Positions 1-9,600 of a stretch of 36,365 bases of DNA are shown here, piece after piece (the first letter of the stretch is position 1; every line of letters begins with the position of its first letter). Source of the DNA: Vannielia litorea (lineage in GTDB: Bacteria; Pseudomonadota; Alphaproteobacteria; Rhodobacterales; Rhodobacteraceae); assembly GCF_018424695.1 (NCBI RefSeq), contig NZ_QTNQ01000039.1, forward strand, positions 1 to 36,365, written 5' to 3'. Both the position numbers and the translations under genes were made by a program. A model generated the notes under the pieces. That model had not been told where the DNA came from and did not search any database. It saw only the letters and a program-made list of their open reading frames with translations.

Positions 1-271
1 GCGTGACGGTGCCGCCGCAGCACTGGTTCATCGCCGGGCCGAGCGGAAGGGTGACAGTGACGGGCTCTGCCCCGAGGCGCGCGCGGGCCATGGCACAGGC
101 CTCCCACTCCAGCGCGCCGCCGCCGATGGTGCCTTGCTGGCCGCCGTTCCAGACCAGCATCGACGTGCCGGGGCCGCGCGGCGTGGAGCCTTGGGCGCTG
201 ACGACGACAACGCGGGCCACCTCGCCATGGGCGGCAATGGCGGCGGCGAGGCTGTCGCGGTCAAAGCTCAT
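1..271 (-). CDS. xdhC: XdhC, molybdenum-cofactor insertion/maturation chaperone (N-terminal part)
   Basis: XdhC binds molybdenum cofactor, supports its sulfuration, and passes it to XdhB; it is not a subunit of the mature enzyme. Ninety N-terminal residues are visible. They begin [20 protein letters not shown], continue through VVSAQGSTPRGPGTSMLVW and GTIGGGALEWEA, and reach NQCCGGTVT at the window edge. The SxQGSTPRxxG and GGGxLE blocks and the QCCGG cysteine pair are typical of the family. The ATG (269-271) overlaps the xdhB stop as ATGA, so the two genes are translationally coupled. The xdhA-xdhB-xdhC order matches the well-studied Rhodobacter capsulatus operon. The gene continues beyond base 1, so its C-terminal Rossmann-like domain cannot be judged. 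Confidence 0.93.
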   Translation of the reverse strand, partial: MSFDRDSLAAAIAAHGEVARVVVVSAQGSTPRGPGTSMLVWNGGQQGTIGGGALEWEACAMARARLGAEPVTVTLPLGPAMNQCCGGTVT

Positions 272-2679
272 CCGCTCTCTCCTGCCCGGGCCCGCCCGAT
301 GGCCTCGAGCACGTGCTCGGCGGTGGCCGGGGCCTCCAGCGCCGGGTAGTGCGGGCCGCAGGCGGCGCAGGCGTCCGACAGGGCCATGAGGGCGGAGATG
401 CCGAGCATGAAGGGCGGCTCGCCGACGGCCTTGGAGCGGTAGATGGTGGGCTCGCGGTTTGCATTGGGCCAGAGCGCGACGTTGAACACCGGGGGGCGGT
501 CGGAGCAGGCGGGAATCTTGTAGGTGGAGGGGGCGTGGGTGGTGAGACGGCCCGTGTTGTCCCAGACCAGCTCTTCGGTGGTGAGCCAGCCCGCGCCCTG
601 AATGAAGCCGCCCTCGACTTGCCCGATGTCGAGCGCGGGGTTCAGGGAGGTGCCGGCGTCATGCAGGATGTCGACCCGCAGCATCCGGTTTTCGCCGGTG
701 AGCGTGTCCACGACCACCTCGGTGAGCGCCGCGCCATAGGCGAAATAGAAGAACGGGCGGCCCTCGCCCTTGATCCTGTCCCAGCTGATCGAAGGGGTCT
801 TGTAGAAGCCGGTCGCCGAGAGCGAGACGCGGCCCACGTAGGCTTCGGCCACGGCCTTCTCCCAGGGGATCACGTCGGCCCCGACAAGCACCGCGTCACC
901 CTCGAAGCGCACCTCTGCCGGGTCGGCCTGGTGGACCTCGGCGAGGAAGGCGGCGATGCGGGCCTTGATCTCGTCGCAGGCAGCGGCGACGGCCATGCCG
1001 TTGAGATCGCTGCCGGAACTGGCCGCCGTGGCGGAGGTGTTGGGCACCTTGCCGGTGTCGGTGGCGGTGATCTTCACCCGCTCCAGCGGCACCCCGAAGC
1101 GGGAGGCGGCCACCTGTGCAACCTTCTGGAACAGCCCTTGCCCCATCTCCGTGCCGCCGTGGTTCATGTGGATCGAGCCGTCCTGATACACATGCACCAG
1201 CGCGCCGGCCTGATTGAGGTGGGTGAGCGTGAATGAGATGCCGAATTTGACCGGGGTGAGCGCCAGCCCGCGCTTGAGCACCGCGTTCTCGGCGTTCCAT
1301 CTTTCCACTGCCGCGCGCCGCCCGGCGTAATCGGCCTTCTCGCAAAGCGCCGCCACCAGCTCATGCGCGACCGAATCCACCACCGCTTGCCCGTATGGCG
1401 TGGTCTGCGCCCCAACAGGCACCGCCACGACCTTGTCGGGCTCGCCGGTGGCCACCGCACCTCGCGAGGTCAAGTCCTCCTCAACGCCCGCCGTGGAAGG
1501 CGCCACCTGTTCATTTTCTTGCTCTAAATACCTCCCGCCGGAGGCATAAAAGTTCTTCTGGCGCAGCACCAGCGGATCGCACCCCAGTTCAGCGGCGAGA
1601 TGATCCATCACCCGCTCGATCCCCACCATACCCTGCGGGCCGCCGAAACCGCGATAGGCGGTTGCGGATTGGGTGTGGGTCTTCAGGCGGTGCGAGGTAA
1701 TGCGCACGGCGGGGATGAAATAGGCGTTGTCGGCGTGGAGCATGGCGCGGTCGGCGACCGGCAGCGAGAGATCTTGCGCCCAGCCGCAGCGGCAGAGCTG
1801 GTCGAACTCCACCGCCACCAGCTTGCCCTGGGCATCCACACCGGCGCGGTAGTCGATGCGGAAGTCATGGCGCTTGCCGGTGATCATCATGTCGTCGTCG
1901 CGGTCGTAGCGCATCTTTGCGGGTCGTCCGGTGAGGCGGGCGACGACGGCGCAGGCGCAGGCGAGGGCGTTGCCCTGGCTTTCCTTGCCGCCGAAGCCGC
2001 CGCCCATGCGGCGGATCTCGACACGCACGGCGTTCATCGGCACGCCGAGCGCCTCGGCCACCTTGTGCTGGATCTCGGTGGGGTGCTGGGTGGAAGAATG
2101 CACCACCATGTCGCCCCCCTCCTGCGGCAGGGCGAGGGCGGCCTGGCCTTCGAGGTAGAAATGCTCTTGCCCGCCAAGCTCGATCGAGCCTTCGACCGTG
2201 GTGGCAGCCTGTGCCCAGCCTGCGGCAAGGTCGCCGCGCGTGTATTCGCGGGGGCCGTCCTCGAAGCGGGAATTGGCGGCCATGGCATCGTCGATGGTCA
2301 GCAGGGCCGGTTTTTCTGCGTAGGTGACGGTTGCGAGCCGGGCGGCCTTGCGTGCGGCGAGGTGGCTGGTGGCGACGACGAGAAAGATCGGCTGGCCGAT
2401 GTAATAGACTTCGCCTTCGGCGAGCAGGGGCTCGTCGTGGGCGGAGGGGCTCACGTCATTGGCGGCGGGCAGGTCGTCCGCCGTCAGCACGGCGATGACG
2501 CCGGGGGCGGCACGGACGGCTGCAAGGTCGAGCGCGGTGATGCTGGCGCGGGCATGGGCGGAGGTGCCAAAGGCGAGGTGGAGCGTGTTGGCGGGCGTCG
2601 GGATGTCATCGACGTAGCGGGCCTGGCCCGTGACGTGGAGGGGAGCAGCATCATGCGGGAGGGGTTTGGCGACGCTCAT
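268..2679 (-). CDS. xdhB: Xanthine dehydrogenase, molybdenum-binding subunit XdhB
   Basis: Large catalytic subunit of the cytoplasmic (XdhA-XdhB)2 enzyme, which oxidises hypoxanthine and xanthine to urate at a molybdopterin centre. The 803 residues show the family blocks in order: YVDDIPTP near residue 22, [11 protein letters not shown] near 227, [11 protein letters not shown] near 341, [12 protein letters not shown] in the second half, and [12 protein letters not shown] near the end, with Glu754 in the place of the catalytic base. ATGA overlaps join it to xdhA upstream and xdhC downstream. Residues 379-424 (KNFYA to QTTPYG) hold about 45 residues more than I expect for the family. This segment is encoded by lower-GC DNA that includes a rare TTA codon; see findings. 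The frame stays open, so the protein is probably functional. Confidence 0.97.
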   Translation of the reverse strand: MSVAKPLPHDAAPLHVTGQARYVDDIPTPANTLHLAFGTSAHARASITALDLAAVRAAPGVIAVLTADDLPAANDVSPSAHDEPLLAEGEVYYIGQPIFLVVATSHLAARKAARLATVTYAEKPALLTIDDAMAANSRFEDGPREYTRGDLAAGWAQAATTVEGSIELGGQEHFYLEGQAALALPQEGGDMVVHSSTQHPTEIQHKVAEALGVPMNAVRVEIRRMGGGFGGKESQGNALACACAVVARLTGRPAKMRYDRDDDMMITGKRHDFRIDYRAGVDAQGKLVAVEFDQLCRCGWAQDLSLPVADRAMLHADNAYFIPAVRITSHRLKTHTQSATAYRGFGGPQGMVGIERVMDHLAAELGCDPLVLRQKNFYASGGRYLEQENEQVAPSTAGVEEDLTSRGAVATGEPDKVVAVPVGAQTTPYGQAVVDSVAHELVAALCEKADYAGRRAAVERWNAENAVLKRGLALTPVKFGISFTLTHLNQAGALVHVYQDGSIHMNHGGTEMGQGLFQKVAQVAASRFGVPLERVKITATDTGKVPNTSATAASSGSDLNGMAVAAACDEIKARIAAFLAEVHQADPAEVRFEGDAVLVGADVIPWEKAVAEAYVGRVSLSATGFYKTPSISWDRIKGEGRPFFYFAYGAALTEVVVDTLTGENRMLRVDILHDAGTSLNPALDIGQVEGGFIQGAGWLTTEELVWDNTGRLTTHAPSTYKIPACSDRPPVFNVALWPNANREPTIYRSKAVGEPPFMLGISALMALSDACAACGPHYPALEAPATAEHVLEAIGRARAGESG
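1410..1545 (-). repeat. In-frame insertion in xdhB carrying a dispersed-repeat-like motif
   Basis: Reading the minus strand, the segment starts GCCTCCGGCGGGAGGTATTT, followed by an A-rich stretch ending AAAATGAA. It encodes [12 protein letters not shown] and about 33 further residues before QTTPYG, where the recognisable XdhB sequence resumes. The opening motif is shared in part with the hairpin after the SuhB gene (GCCTCCGGCGGGG at 32720-32732). From memory, GCCTCCGGCGGGAGTATTT-type motifs recur between genes of roseobacters. Their presence inside a conserved enzyme without loss of frame is unusual. The boundaries are estimates from the protein pattern. Confidence 0.5.
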
Positions 2680-4040
2680 GGCTGCACCTCAAGGACGGAG
2701 GTGGCGGTGCCCGTGCTCTCCAGCCAGTAGCGCTGAAGCATGTTTTGTGCCGCTGTCATCCGGTAGTCGGCGGAGGCGCGCATGTCGGAGAGCGGCTGGT
2801 AGTCGGTTGTCATTGCCGTCTTGGCCCGTGCGATAGAGGTCTCTTCCCATGGGCTGCCGATGAGCGCGGCCTCGGTGGCGGCGGCGCGTTTGGGCGTGGC
2901 GGCCATGCCGCCGAAGGCGATGCGGGCGGCGGTGACGGTGCCGTTTTCGACGGTGATATTGAAGCAGCCGCAGACTGCGGAGATATCCTGATCGAAGCGT
3001 TTGGAGAGCTTGTAGCAGCGCAGGGTATCGGGCTGGCGCGGGAAGGAGACGGCGTCGACGAATTCGCCGGGTGCGCGGTCCTGTTTGCCGTAGTCGATGA
3101 AGAAGTCTTCCAGCGGGAGGCTGCGGCGGGTCTCGCCATGGCGCAGGTGGAGGGTGGCGCCGAGTGCGATCAGGGCCGGGGGGCTGTCGCCGATGGGGGA
3201 GCCGTTGGCAATGTTGCCGCCGATGGTGGCGGCGGCGCGGACCTGCTCGGAGCCGTAGCGGCGAAAGAGTTCGGCGAGGCTCGGGTGGTGGGGAGCAATG
3301 GCCTCGCGCAGGGCGGCGATGGGGGTGGTGGCACCGATGCGGATTTCGGTGTCGGTGACTGTGACGAAGTTCAGGTCGGAGACGCGGTGGAGGAAGATGG
3401 TGTCGTCGAGGTCGGCGAGCTTTTTGGTGATCCAGAGGCCGACGTCGGTGGCGCCTGCGATGAGCGTGGCGGAGGGATGCGCGGCGTAGAGGGCCGCGAG
3501 CGCATCGGCGCTTTCGGGGATCGCCGGTTGCGGCTGGGTGGAGAGCGAAGAGCGGCCTGCGAGGTGGGCGGGCACCGGCGCGGCGGCGGCGGCCTCGGCG
3601 GCGCGGGCGATGGGGGCATAGCCGGTGCAGCGGCAGAGGTTGCCGGCGAGCTTGTCGTTATGATCCTGCGCGCCGTTCGCGTGGGCGGCGGCCATGGAGG
3701 TGATGAAGCCGGGAGTGCAGAAGCCGCATTGGGAGCCGTGGTGCTCGATCATTGCGCTTTGGACCGGGTGCAAGGTGCCATCGGGCGCGGCGACGCCCTC
3801 GACGGTGCGGATTTCGCGGCCATGCAGGTGCGGCAGCAGCATGATGCAGGCGTTTTGTGCGGCCCAGGGGCCGTCGGGCGTGCGGGCCATCACCGTGCAG
3901 GCGCCGCAATCGCCTTCGTTGCAGCCCTCCTTTGTTCCTGTGAGGCCCCGCTGCTCGCGCAGCCAGTCGAGCACCGTGGTGGTGGGGGAGATGTCGCGCA
4001 GCTCCACGGTCTCTCCGTTGAGAAGAAACGTGATGTTCAT
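2676..4040 (-). CDS. xdhA: Xanthine dehydrogenase small subunit XdhA (2x[2Fe-2S], FAD)
   Basis: Electron-transfer subunit that carries electrons from the molybdenum site in XdhB to NAD+ through two [2Fe-2S] clusters and FAD. It has 454 residues, close to the roughly 460 usual for the family. The plant-type ferredoxin cluster ligands are Cys40, Cys45, Cys48 and Cys65 ([13 protein letters not shown]). The second cluster ligands are Cys105, Cys108, Cys136 and Cys138 ([14 protein letters not shown]). The FAD domain follows, with [14 protein letters not shown]. The frame stays open upstream to 4148, but I chose the ATG at 4038-4040 because [10 protein letters not shown] is where the ferredoxin fold begins. 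It is the first gene of the operon, and its stop overlaps the xdhB start as ATGA. Confidence 0.96.
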   Translation of the reverse strand: MNITFLLNGETVELRDISPTTTVLDWLREQRGLTGTKEGCNEGDCGACTVMARTPDGPWAAQNACIMLLPHLHGREIRTVEGVAAPDGTLHPVQSAMIEHHGSQCGFCTPGFITSMAAAHANGAQDHNDKLAGNLCRCTGYAPIARAAEAAAAAPVPAHLAGRSSLSTQPQPAIPESADALAALYAAHPSATLIAGATDVGLWITKKLADLDDTIFLHRVSDLNFVTVTDTEIRIGATTPIAALREAIAPHHPSLAELFRRYGSEQVRAAATIGGNIANGSPIGDSPPALIALGATLHLRHGETRRSLPLEDFFIDYGKQDRAPGEFVDAVSFPRQPDTLRCYKLSKRFDQDISAVCGCFNITVENGTVTAARIAFGGMAATPKRAAATEAALIGSPWEETSIARAKTAMTTDYQPLSDMRASADYRMTAAQNMLQRYWLESTGTATSVLEVQP

Positions 4041-4209
4041 GGGTTGACCTGCCGCGTTACCGAGTTGGTCCCCAGGGCGATGCCTTCGATGCGGCGTAGA
4101 AGTGCGGCCCTGCGGGACAGTGTGGCGGGGGCAGGGCGGGGCTGGCAAGAGAAAATTTGCCCGTTTCGGCAGCAGCGCTCACCGAGTGCCCGCTTTTTGG
4201 GCGGAAGGC

Positions 4210-4245
4210 GGGGTGACGTGCTTGGGCCTGCGCCCAAGACACCCC
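4210..4245 (-). terminator. Nested hairpin after the arsR-AHSA1 operon
   Basis: A perfect 7-bp stem CTTGGGC / GCCCAAG with a CTGC loop (4221-4238) sits inside a further 6-bp pairing, GGGGTG (4210-4215) with CACCCC (4240-4245). It begins 19 bases beyond the stop of the AHSA1 gene that ends at 4264 on the minus strand. There is no clear T run, so it may terminate weakly or protect the 3' end. The rest of 4041-4263 shows no gene; it must hold the xdhA promoter, but I see no convincing -35/-10 pair. Confidence 0.5.
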
Positions 4246-4263
4246 ACTCGCCCTCCCGCGGGG

Positions 4264-4734
4264 CTAGAGCCGTTCCGCCAGCGCGGCGAGTTGATCGGCG
4301 GCGGCGCCCCAGCCGTGCTCGAAGCCCATGTCGGCGTGCTTCTGGCAATCTTCCGGTGAGCGGTGGCGCACCACCGCTGTATACTCGGTGCCGTCGTCCT
4401 TTGGCGTCAGGGTAATGTCGGCCAGCATGAAGGGCGTTTCGTTGGGCACGAAGCCCGCCCTGAAGAAGTCGGTGAAGACGAGGCGCTTTTCAGGCTCGGC
4501 GAGCAGGAAGGCGCCTTCGTTGGCCATTTCCTCGCCTTCCGGGCCCTTGAAGAGGCTGTAGAAGCGGCCTCCGGGGCGGGGATCGAGGACTGCGTCGGCG
4601 CATGTCCACGGCGCAGGCACGAACCATTGGCAGAGCAATTCGGGCGTGGTGTAGCATTTCCAGACCGTCGCGGGGCTGGCCTTGATGTGGCGCGAGAGCG
4701 TGAGGTCGAGCTTGGGGTCGATGTCGGGCGTCAT
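4264..4734 (-). CDS. START/AHSA1-domain (SRPBCC) protein
   Basis: A 156-residue single-domain protein of the AHSA1 (activator of Hsp90 ATPase homologue 1-like) SRPBCC group, a small helix-grip fold with a hydrophobic cavity. Supporting blocks are LSRHIKASPATVWKCYTTPE at the N-terminus, RPGGRFYSLFKGPEGE, RLVFTDFF in the middle, and GFEHGWGAAADQLAALAERL as the C-terminal helix. The ligand is unknown; bacterial members are often paired with ArsR regulators, as here. Its start overlaps the stop of the preceding AHSA1 gene as ATGA, and it is last in the operon. It is clearly related to, but diverged from, its neighbour, so an old duplication is likely. Confidence 0.9.
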   Translation of the reverse strand: MTPDIDPKLDLTLSRHIKASPATVWKCYTTPELLCQWFVPAPWTCADAVLDPRPGGRFYSLFKGPEGEEMANEGAFLLAEPEKRLVFTDFFRAGFVPNETPFMLADITLTPKDDGTEYTAVVRHRSPEDCQKHADMGFEHGWGAAADQLAALAERL

Positions 4735-5192
4735 GCGGTTTCCTTCGTTGCAAGCCGGTCGAGGTTGGCGAGGGCGGCTGTCCAGCCCTCGGTGTAGCCT
4801 GCGGCCATCTCGTCACCGATGAGGCTGGAGAGCTGGGCGGTGACGGTGAGGCGAGTGCCCGGGCCCTCGGGCGCGATCTCGACGGTGCAGAGGCCGCAGG
4901 AGATGGGCGCGCCTTCGATGCGGATGGTTTCGGTGAAGGTCAGGAGGCTGGGGGCTTCGAGGTGGTGGAAGTCGGTGGTGACTTCGAATTCGGGGTTGTC
5001 CGCCGGGCCGCATCGCGACAGTTCGCGCCCGCCGGGGCGGATGTCGGCCTCGACGATGTCGAGCCGGGTGTTCTCGGTGGGGGCGCCCCATTCGGCGCGG
5101 TAGTCCGGCTGGGTCATCAGCGGGAAGAGGCGCGTGGGCGGGGCGGCGATGGTTTTGGTGAGGGTCAGTGTGTCGTGTTTCAGGGCGCTCAT
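4731..5192 (-). CDS. START/AHSA1-domain (SRPBCC) protein, second copy
   Basis: A 153-residue AHSA1-type SRPBCC protein and the middle gene of arsR-AHSA1-AHSA1. The N-terminal strand LTLTKTIAAPPTRLFPLMTQ, the glycine turn ADIRPGGRELSRCG, the strands LLTFTETIRI and TRLTVTAQL, and the closing helix MAAGYTEGWTAALANLDRLA follow the fold. No catalytic residues are recognisable, and a small-molecule or lipid binding role is only an inference from the family. The 4-base overlaps on both sides imply translational coupling with the ArsR regulator and the third gene. The ligand of this pair may be the inducer of the operon, but nothing in the sequence identifies it. Confidence 0.9.
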   Translation of the reverse strand: MSALKHDTLTLTKTIAAPPTRLFPLMTQPDYRAEWGAPTENTRLDIVEADIRPGGRELSRCGPADNPEFEVTTDFHHLEAPSLLTFTETIRIEGAPISCGLCTVEIAPEGPGTRLTVTAQLSSLIGDEMAAGYTEGWTAALANLDRLATKETA

Positions 5193-5521
5193 GCGTCGCC
5201 TCCTTTTTCCAGTCGTTCGGCGAGGGCTGAGAGGCGGTCCAGCCGGCCTTCCCAGAGTTTGCGTTGGGTTGTGAGCCAGTGCTCGGCCTGCGCCAGCGGT
5301 TCCGTCTCGATGTGGACGGTGCGGACCCGGCCCTTTTTGACCGAGCGGGTGAGGCCGGCGGTTTCCAGCACTTTCAGGTGTTTGAGGAAGGTTGGCAGGG
5401 CCATGTCGTGCGGGGCGTGCAGCTCGCTGACGGGGGCGGGGCCGCGCGTGAGGCGTTCGATCACGGCGCGGCGGGTCGGGTCGGCGATGGCCGAGAAGAA
5501 GCTGTCGAGTTGGTTAGCCAT
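5189..5521 (-). CDS. ArsR/SmtB-family winged-helix transcriptional repressor
   Basis: A 110-residue winged-helix regulator. It opens DSFFSAIADPTRRAVIERL, the usual first helices of ArsR proteins. A recognition region LPTFLKHLKVLETAGLTRS and a wing KKGRVRTVHIE follow, then WLTTQRKLWEGRLDRLSALA as the C-terminal helix. I see none of the cysteine clusters of metal-sensing members, so it probably belongs to the non-metal branch found with AHSA1 genes. The ATG (5519-5521) lies inside one of two near-identical 21-bp repeats, which points to autorepression. There is no Shine-Dalgarno sequence before the ATG; a TTGACG -35 box (5551-5556) would place the transcript start at or next to the ATG, so the mRNA may be leaderless. 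Confidence 0.92.
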   Translation of the reverse strand: MANQLDSFFSAIADPTRRAVIERLTRGPAPVSELHAPHDMALPTFLKHLKVLETAGLTRSVKKGRVRTVHIETEPLAQAEHWLTTQRKLWEGRLDRLSALAERLEKGGDA

Positions 5522-5579
5522 GTGGCTAGGTAATGTGAGTCGAGGCTGCGCGTCAAGATGGTTAGCTGGGTGGCTAGGT
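5511..5579 (-). promoter_or_regulatory. arsR promoter with two 21-bp operator-like repeats
   Basis: Two 21-bp repeats, 5511-5531 and 5559-5579, start 48 bp apart. Both read TGGTTAGC, four bases (CATG or TGGG), then TGGCTAGGT, and differ at only three central positions. The first contains the perfect dyad TAGCC-ATGT-GGCTA. The TTGACG hexamer on the minus strand (5551-5556) lies between the repeats, with a weak TTACCT -10 candidate 17 bases on. One repeat therefore covers the predicted start of transcription and the start codon, and the other lies upstream of -35. This layout suits autorepression by the ArsR protein; the binding itself is inferred. Confidence 0.65.
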
Positions 5580-5585
5580 TTTGGG

Positions 5586-5700
5586 CGTCATCCTCGGGCT
5601 TGACCCGAGGATCTCTGTGGTGGGAGGTCCTCGGGTCGAGCCCGAGGATGACGGTGCGTGCTGGTGCTGCGAGGTCCGCGGGTCGGGCCGGAGGATGACG
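5586..5700. repeat. Inverted and direct copies of a GTCATCCTCGGG-type repeat
   Basis: The left arm CGTCATCCTCGGGCTTGACC (5586-5605) and the six bases after it pair with 5628-5653 with one mismatch over 26 bases. A third, more degenerate copy in the orientation of the second arm lies at 5675-5700. Each copy is itself a small hairpin (CCTCGGGC TTGA CCCGAGG and equivalents). From memory, closely similar sequences are scattered between genes of many alphaproteobacteria. Lying between the glsA stop and the arsR promoter, the structure may end glsA transcription. Confidence 0.75.
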
Positions 5701-5706
5701 GTGTTA

Positions 5707-6618
5707 TCAGCCGAACACCGACCATCCCGTCTCGTGGGCCAGCCGCTCAATTGCCTCGGTGCCGACCTTGGAATTGCCCCAGGCGTTGAGGCCCGGCGAC
5801 CAGACGGCGATGGAGGCGACGCCGGGCACCGCCACGAGGATGCCGCCGCCGACGCCCGATTTGCCGGGCAGGCCGGTGCGGAAGGCGAAGTCGCCCGAGC
5901 CGTCGTAATGGCCGCAGGTCATCATCAGCGCGGCGATGCGGCGGCGTTTGACCGCCGAGAGTAGGAGCGGCGCGCCCGGTAGCCCGGCGATGCCGCGCCC
6001 GGCGCGGGCGAGCTGCTCGGTGGTCATCTCGATGGCGCATTGGTGGAAGTAGGTGCCGAGCACCATTTCGGGCATGTTCTTCAGGTTGTCGTAGCTTCTC
6101 AGGTAGTTGGCGAGCGCGATGTTGCGGAAGCCTGTTTCGGCCTCCGATTTCGCCACCGCGGCGTCGATGTGAATGTCGTCGTCGCCCGCTGCCGCGCGGA
6201 TGAAGCTGAGGATCTCGGAGAGCGCCTCCTTCGGGGCGCGGCCTGCCAGCAGTTCATCGGTTGTGACCAGTGCGCCGGCGTTGATGAAGGGGTTGCGGGG
6301 GCGGCCCTGCTCCTGCTCTAGCAGCAGGATGGAATCGAAGCGGTCGCCTGAGGGTTCGCGGCCCACGCGGGACCAGAGCGACTCGCCGATGCGCGAGAGG
6401 GTGCAGGCGAGGGTAAAGACCTTGGAGACGGACTGGATGGAAAAGCGCGTTTGCGCCTGCCCGGCGGAGTGCATCGTGCCGTCGGCCAGCGCGACGGAGA
6501 TGGCGAATTGCGCCGGATCGACGCGCGCCAGCTCGGGGATATAGGCGGCCACTTCGCCCCAATCGGCGGCGGCGCGGGCCTCGGTGTTGAGCCGGTCGAG
6601 AAGGGCGGGCAGATCCAT
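5707..6618 (-). CDS. glsA: Glutaminase (serine-dependent, beta-lactamase fold)
   Basis: Hydrolyses L-glutamine to glutamate and ammonia in the cytoplasm. The 303-residue length is normal for the bacterial glutaminase family. Family blocks include [15 protein letters not shown], with the SxxK pair Ser63 and Lys66; [24 protein letters not shown]; and, near the C-terminus, [19 protein letters not shown]. No signal peptide is seen. The ATG at 6616-6618 has no good ribosome-binding site; only 49 bases separate it from the divergent dnaE start, so promoters must overlap or one lies within coding sequence. The GTCATCCTCGGG-type inverted repeat lies just after its stop. Confidence 0.96.
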   Translation of the reverse strand: MDLPALLDRLNTEARAAADWGEVAAYIPELARVDPAQFAISVALADGTMHSAGQAQTRFSIQSVSKVFTLACTLSRIGESLWSRVGREPSGDRFDSILLLEQEQGRPRNPFINAGALVTTDELLAGRAPKEALSEILSFIRAAAGDDDIHIDAAVAKSEAETGFRNIALANYLRSYDNLKNMPEMVLGTYFHQCAIEMTTEQLARAGRGIAGLPGAPLLLSAVKRRRIAALMMTCGHYDGSGDFAFRTGLPGKSGVGGGILVAVPGVASIAVWSPGLNAWGNSKVGTEAIERLAHETGWSVFG

Positions 6619-6667
6619 GGCGCGGATGCTACTTCAATCCGCCGCGTGGCCGCCATAGGGTAGCGAC

Positions 6668-9600
6668 ATGAGCTCTCCCCGATTCATCCATTTGCGCGTT
6701 CACACCGAGTATTCCCTGCTGGAAGGGGCGGTGCCGGTGAAAAAGCTGGCGGGCCTCTGCGAGAAGGCCGAGATGCCTGCCGTGGCGGTGACCGATACCA
6801 ACAACATGTTCTGCGCGCTGGAGGCCAGCGTCACGCTGTCGAGTGCGGGCATTCAGCCGATCATGGGCTGCCAGGTGGACCTTGAATACGAGCAGGCCGC
6901 GCCGGGCGGAAAGCCTGTGCCGCCCGCGCCGATTGTGCTGCTGGCCCAGAGCGAGCGGGGTTATGAGGCGCTGATGAAGCTCAACTCCTGCCTCTACCTG
7001 CGCGGGGACGGGCAGGAGGCGCATGTGACGCTGGAAGACCTGGAGGCGCATTCGGGCGATGTGATCTGCCTCAGCGGCGGGCCGGACGGGCCCGTTGGGC
7101 GGCTGCTGCGCGCCGGGCAGAGGCCGAAGGCGGAGATCCTGGTGGATGCGCTGCACCGGATTTTCGGCGACCGGCTTTATATCGAGTTGCAGCGGCATCC
7201 GGGTGAGGACGGGCTGCCGGAGGCAGAGGCCAAGAGCGAGCGGGGCCATGTGGAGATGGCCTATGCCAAGGGCATTCCGCTGGTGGCGACCAACGATGTG
7301 TATTTCCCCAAGCCCGAGATCTACGAGGCGCATGACGCGCTGATCTGCATCGCCGAGGGCGCCTATGTGGACCAGCAGGAAGACCGGCGGCGGCTGACGG
7401 CGCAGCACTATTTCAAGAGCGCGCAGGAGATGGCGACGCTTTTTGCCGACCTCCCCGAGGCGCTGGAGAACACGGTGGAAATCGCGCGGCGCTGCGCCTT
7501 CATGGCCTACCGGCGCGACCCGATCCTGCCCAAGTTCGCGGAGAATGAGGTGGAGGAGTTGCGGCGGCAGGCCAACGAGGGCTTGCAGGCGCGTTTGGCG
7601 GTTATTCCGCATGCGGCCTCGGTGGAGGAGTATCAAGAGCGGCTCGACTTTGAGCTTGGGATTATCGAGGGCATGGGCTTCCCCGGCTACTTCCTGATCG
7701 TGGCCGATTTCATCAAATGGTCGAAAGACAACGGCATCCCGATTGGCCCCGGGCGGGGCTCGGGCGCGGGCTCGCTCGTCGCCTATGCGCTGACGATCAC
7801 CGACCTCGACCCGCTGCGTTACGCGCTGCTGTTCGAGCGGTTTTTGAACCCCGAGCGGGTGAGCATGCCCGACTTCGATATCGACTTCTGCATGGACCGG
7901 CGGGAGGAGACGATCCGCTACGTGCAGGAGAAATATGGCCGCGACCGGGTGGGGCAGATCATCACCTTCGGCGCGCTTCTGTCGAAGGCGGCGGTGCGCG
8001 ACGTGGGGCGGGTGCTGCAAATGCCTTACGGGCAGGTGGACCGGCTGAGCAAGATGATCCCGGTGGAAGGCGTGAAGCCTGTGTCTATCGAGAAGGCGCT
8101 GGCCACCGAGGAACGGCTGCGCGAGGAGGCGCGGGCCGAAGAGGTGGTGGACCGGCTGCTGACCTACGGCCAGCAGGTGGAGGGGCTTTTGCGCAACGCC
8201 TCGACCCACGCGGCGGGCGTTGTGATTGGCGACAGGCCGCTGGATGAGCTGGTGCCGCTTTATCAAGATCCGCGCTCCGACATGCCCGCGACCCAGTTCA
8301 ACATGAAGTGGGTGGAGCAGGCCGGGCTGGTGAAGTTCGACTTCCTCGGCCTGAAGACGCTGACCGTGATCCAGAACGCGGTGGACCTGATCAACGGTGG
8401 CGGCCGCGACATTCACATTGGGCCGGAGGGCGAGACGCTCTATGAGCCGCCCGATGGTGCGGTGAACGAGATCAACGCGATCCCGCTGGATGATGAGAAG
8501 AGCTACAAGCTCTATGCCAGTGCCAAGACGGTGGCGGTGTTTCAGGTGGAAAGCTCGGGCATGATGGATGCGCTCCGGCGCATGAAGCCCGACTGCATTG
8601 AGGATATCGTGGCGCTGGTGGCGCTCTACCGCCCCGGCCCGATGGAGAACATCCCGAAATATTGCGAGGTGAAGAACGGGCTGAGCGAGCGCGACACGCT
8701 GCATCCGACGGTCGACCATATCCTCGACGAGACGCAGGGCATCATCGTTTACCAGGAACAGGTGATGCAGATCGCGCAGGAGATGGCCGGCTATAGCCTT
8801 GGCGGCGCCGACCTGCTGCGCCGCGCGATGGGCAAGAAGATTCAGGAGGCGATGGACGCCGAGAAGCCGAAGTTCCTCGCTGGGGCCAAGGAAAACGGCG
8901 TTGACGAGAAGAAGGCGCAGGAGACCTGGGCGCTGCTCGACAAGTTCGCCAATTACGGCTTCAACAAGTCGCACGCGGCGGCCTATGCGGTGGTCAGCTA
9001 CCAGACCGCATGGCTGAAGGCGAACCACCCGGTGGAGTTCATGGCCGCCGTCATGAACTGCGATATCCATCTGACCGACAAGCTCGCCGTCTATGCCGAG
9101 GAGGTGCGGCGGGGTCTGGATATCGAGATTATCCCGCCCTGCGTGAACCGCTCGCTGGAGAGCTTTTCCGTGAAGGACGGAAAGGTGGTGTATGCGCTGG
9201 GCGCGCTGAAGAACGTGGGCGCCGACGCGATGCGGCTGATCGTGGAGGCGCGAGACGGGCGCGAGTTTGTCTCGCTCTATGATTTTGCCCGCCGGGTGGA
9301 CCTCAAGAAGATCGGCAAGCGGCCCTTGGAGATGCTGGCCCGCGCCGGAGCCTTCGACACGCTGGATGCGAATCGGCACCGGGTGTTTGCCGCCCTCGAT
9401 CCGCTGGTGAGCTACTCGTCGGCGATCCACGATCAGCGGGCTTCCGCTCAGGTTTCGCTCTTTGGCGAGGCGGGGGACGACCTGCCCGAACCGCGCCTGC
9501 CGCAAGTGGATGACTGGATGGTGGGCGAGCGGCTGGGGGAGGAGCACAAGGCGATTGGCTTCTACCTCTCGGGGCACCCGCTGGACGACTATATGGGCCC

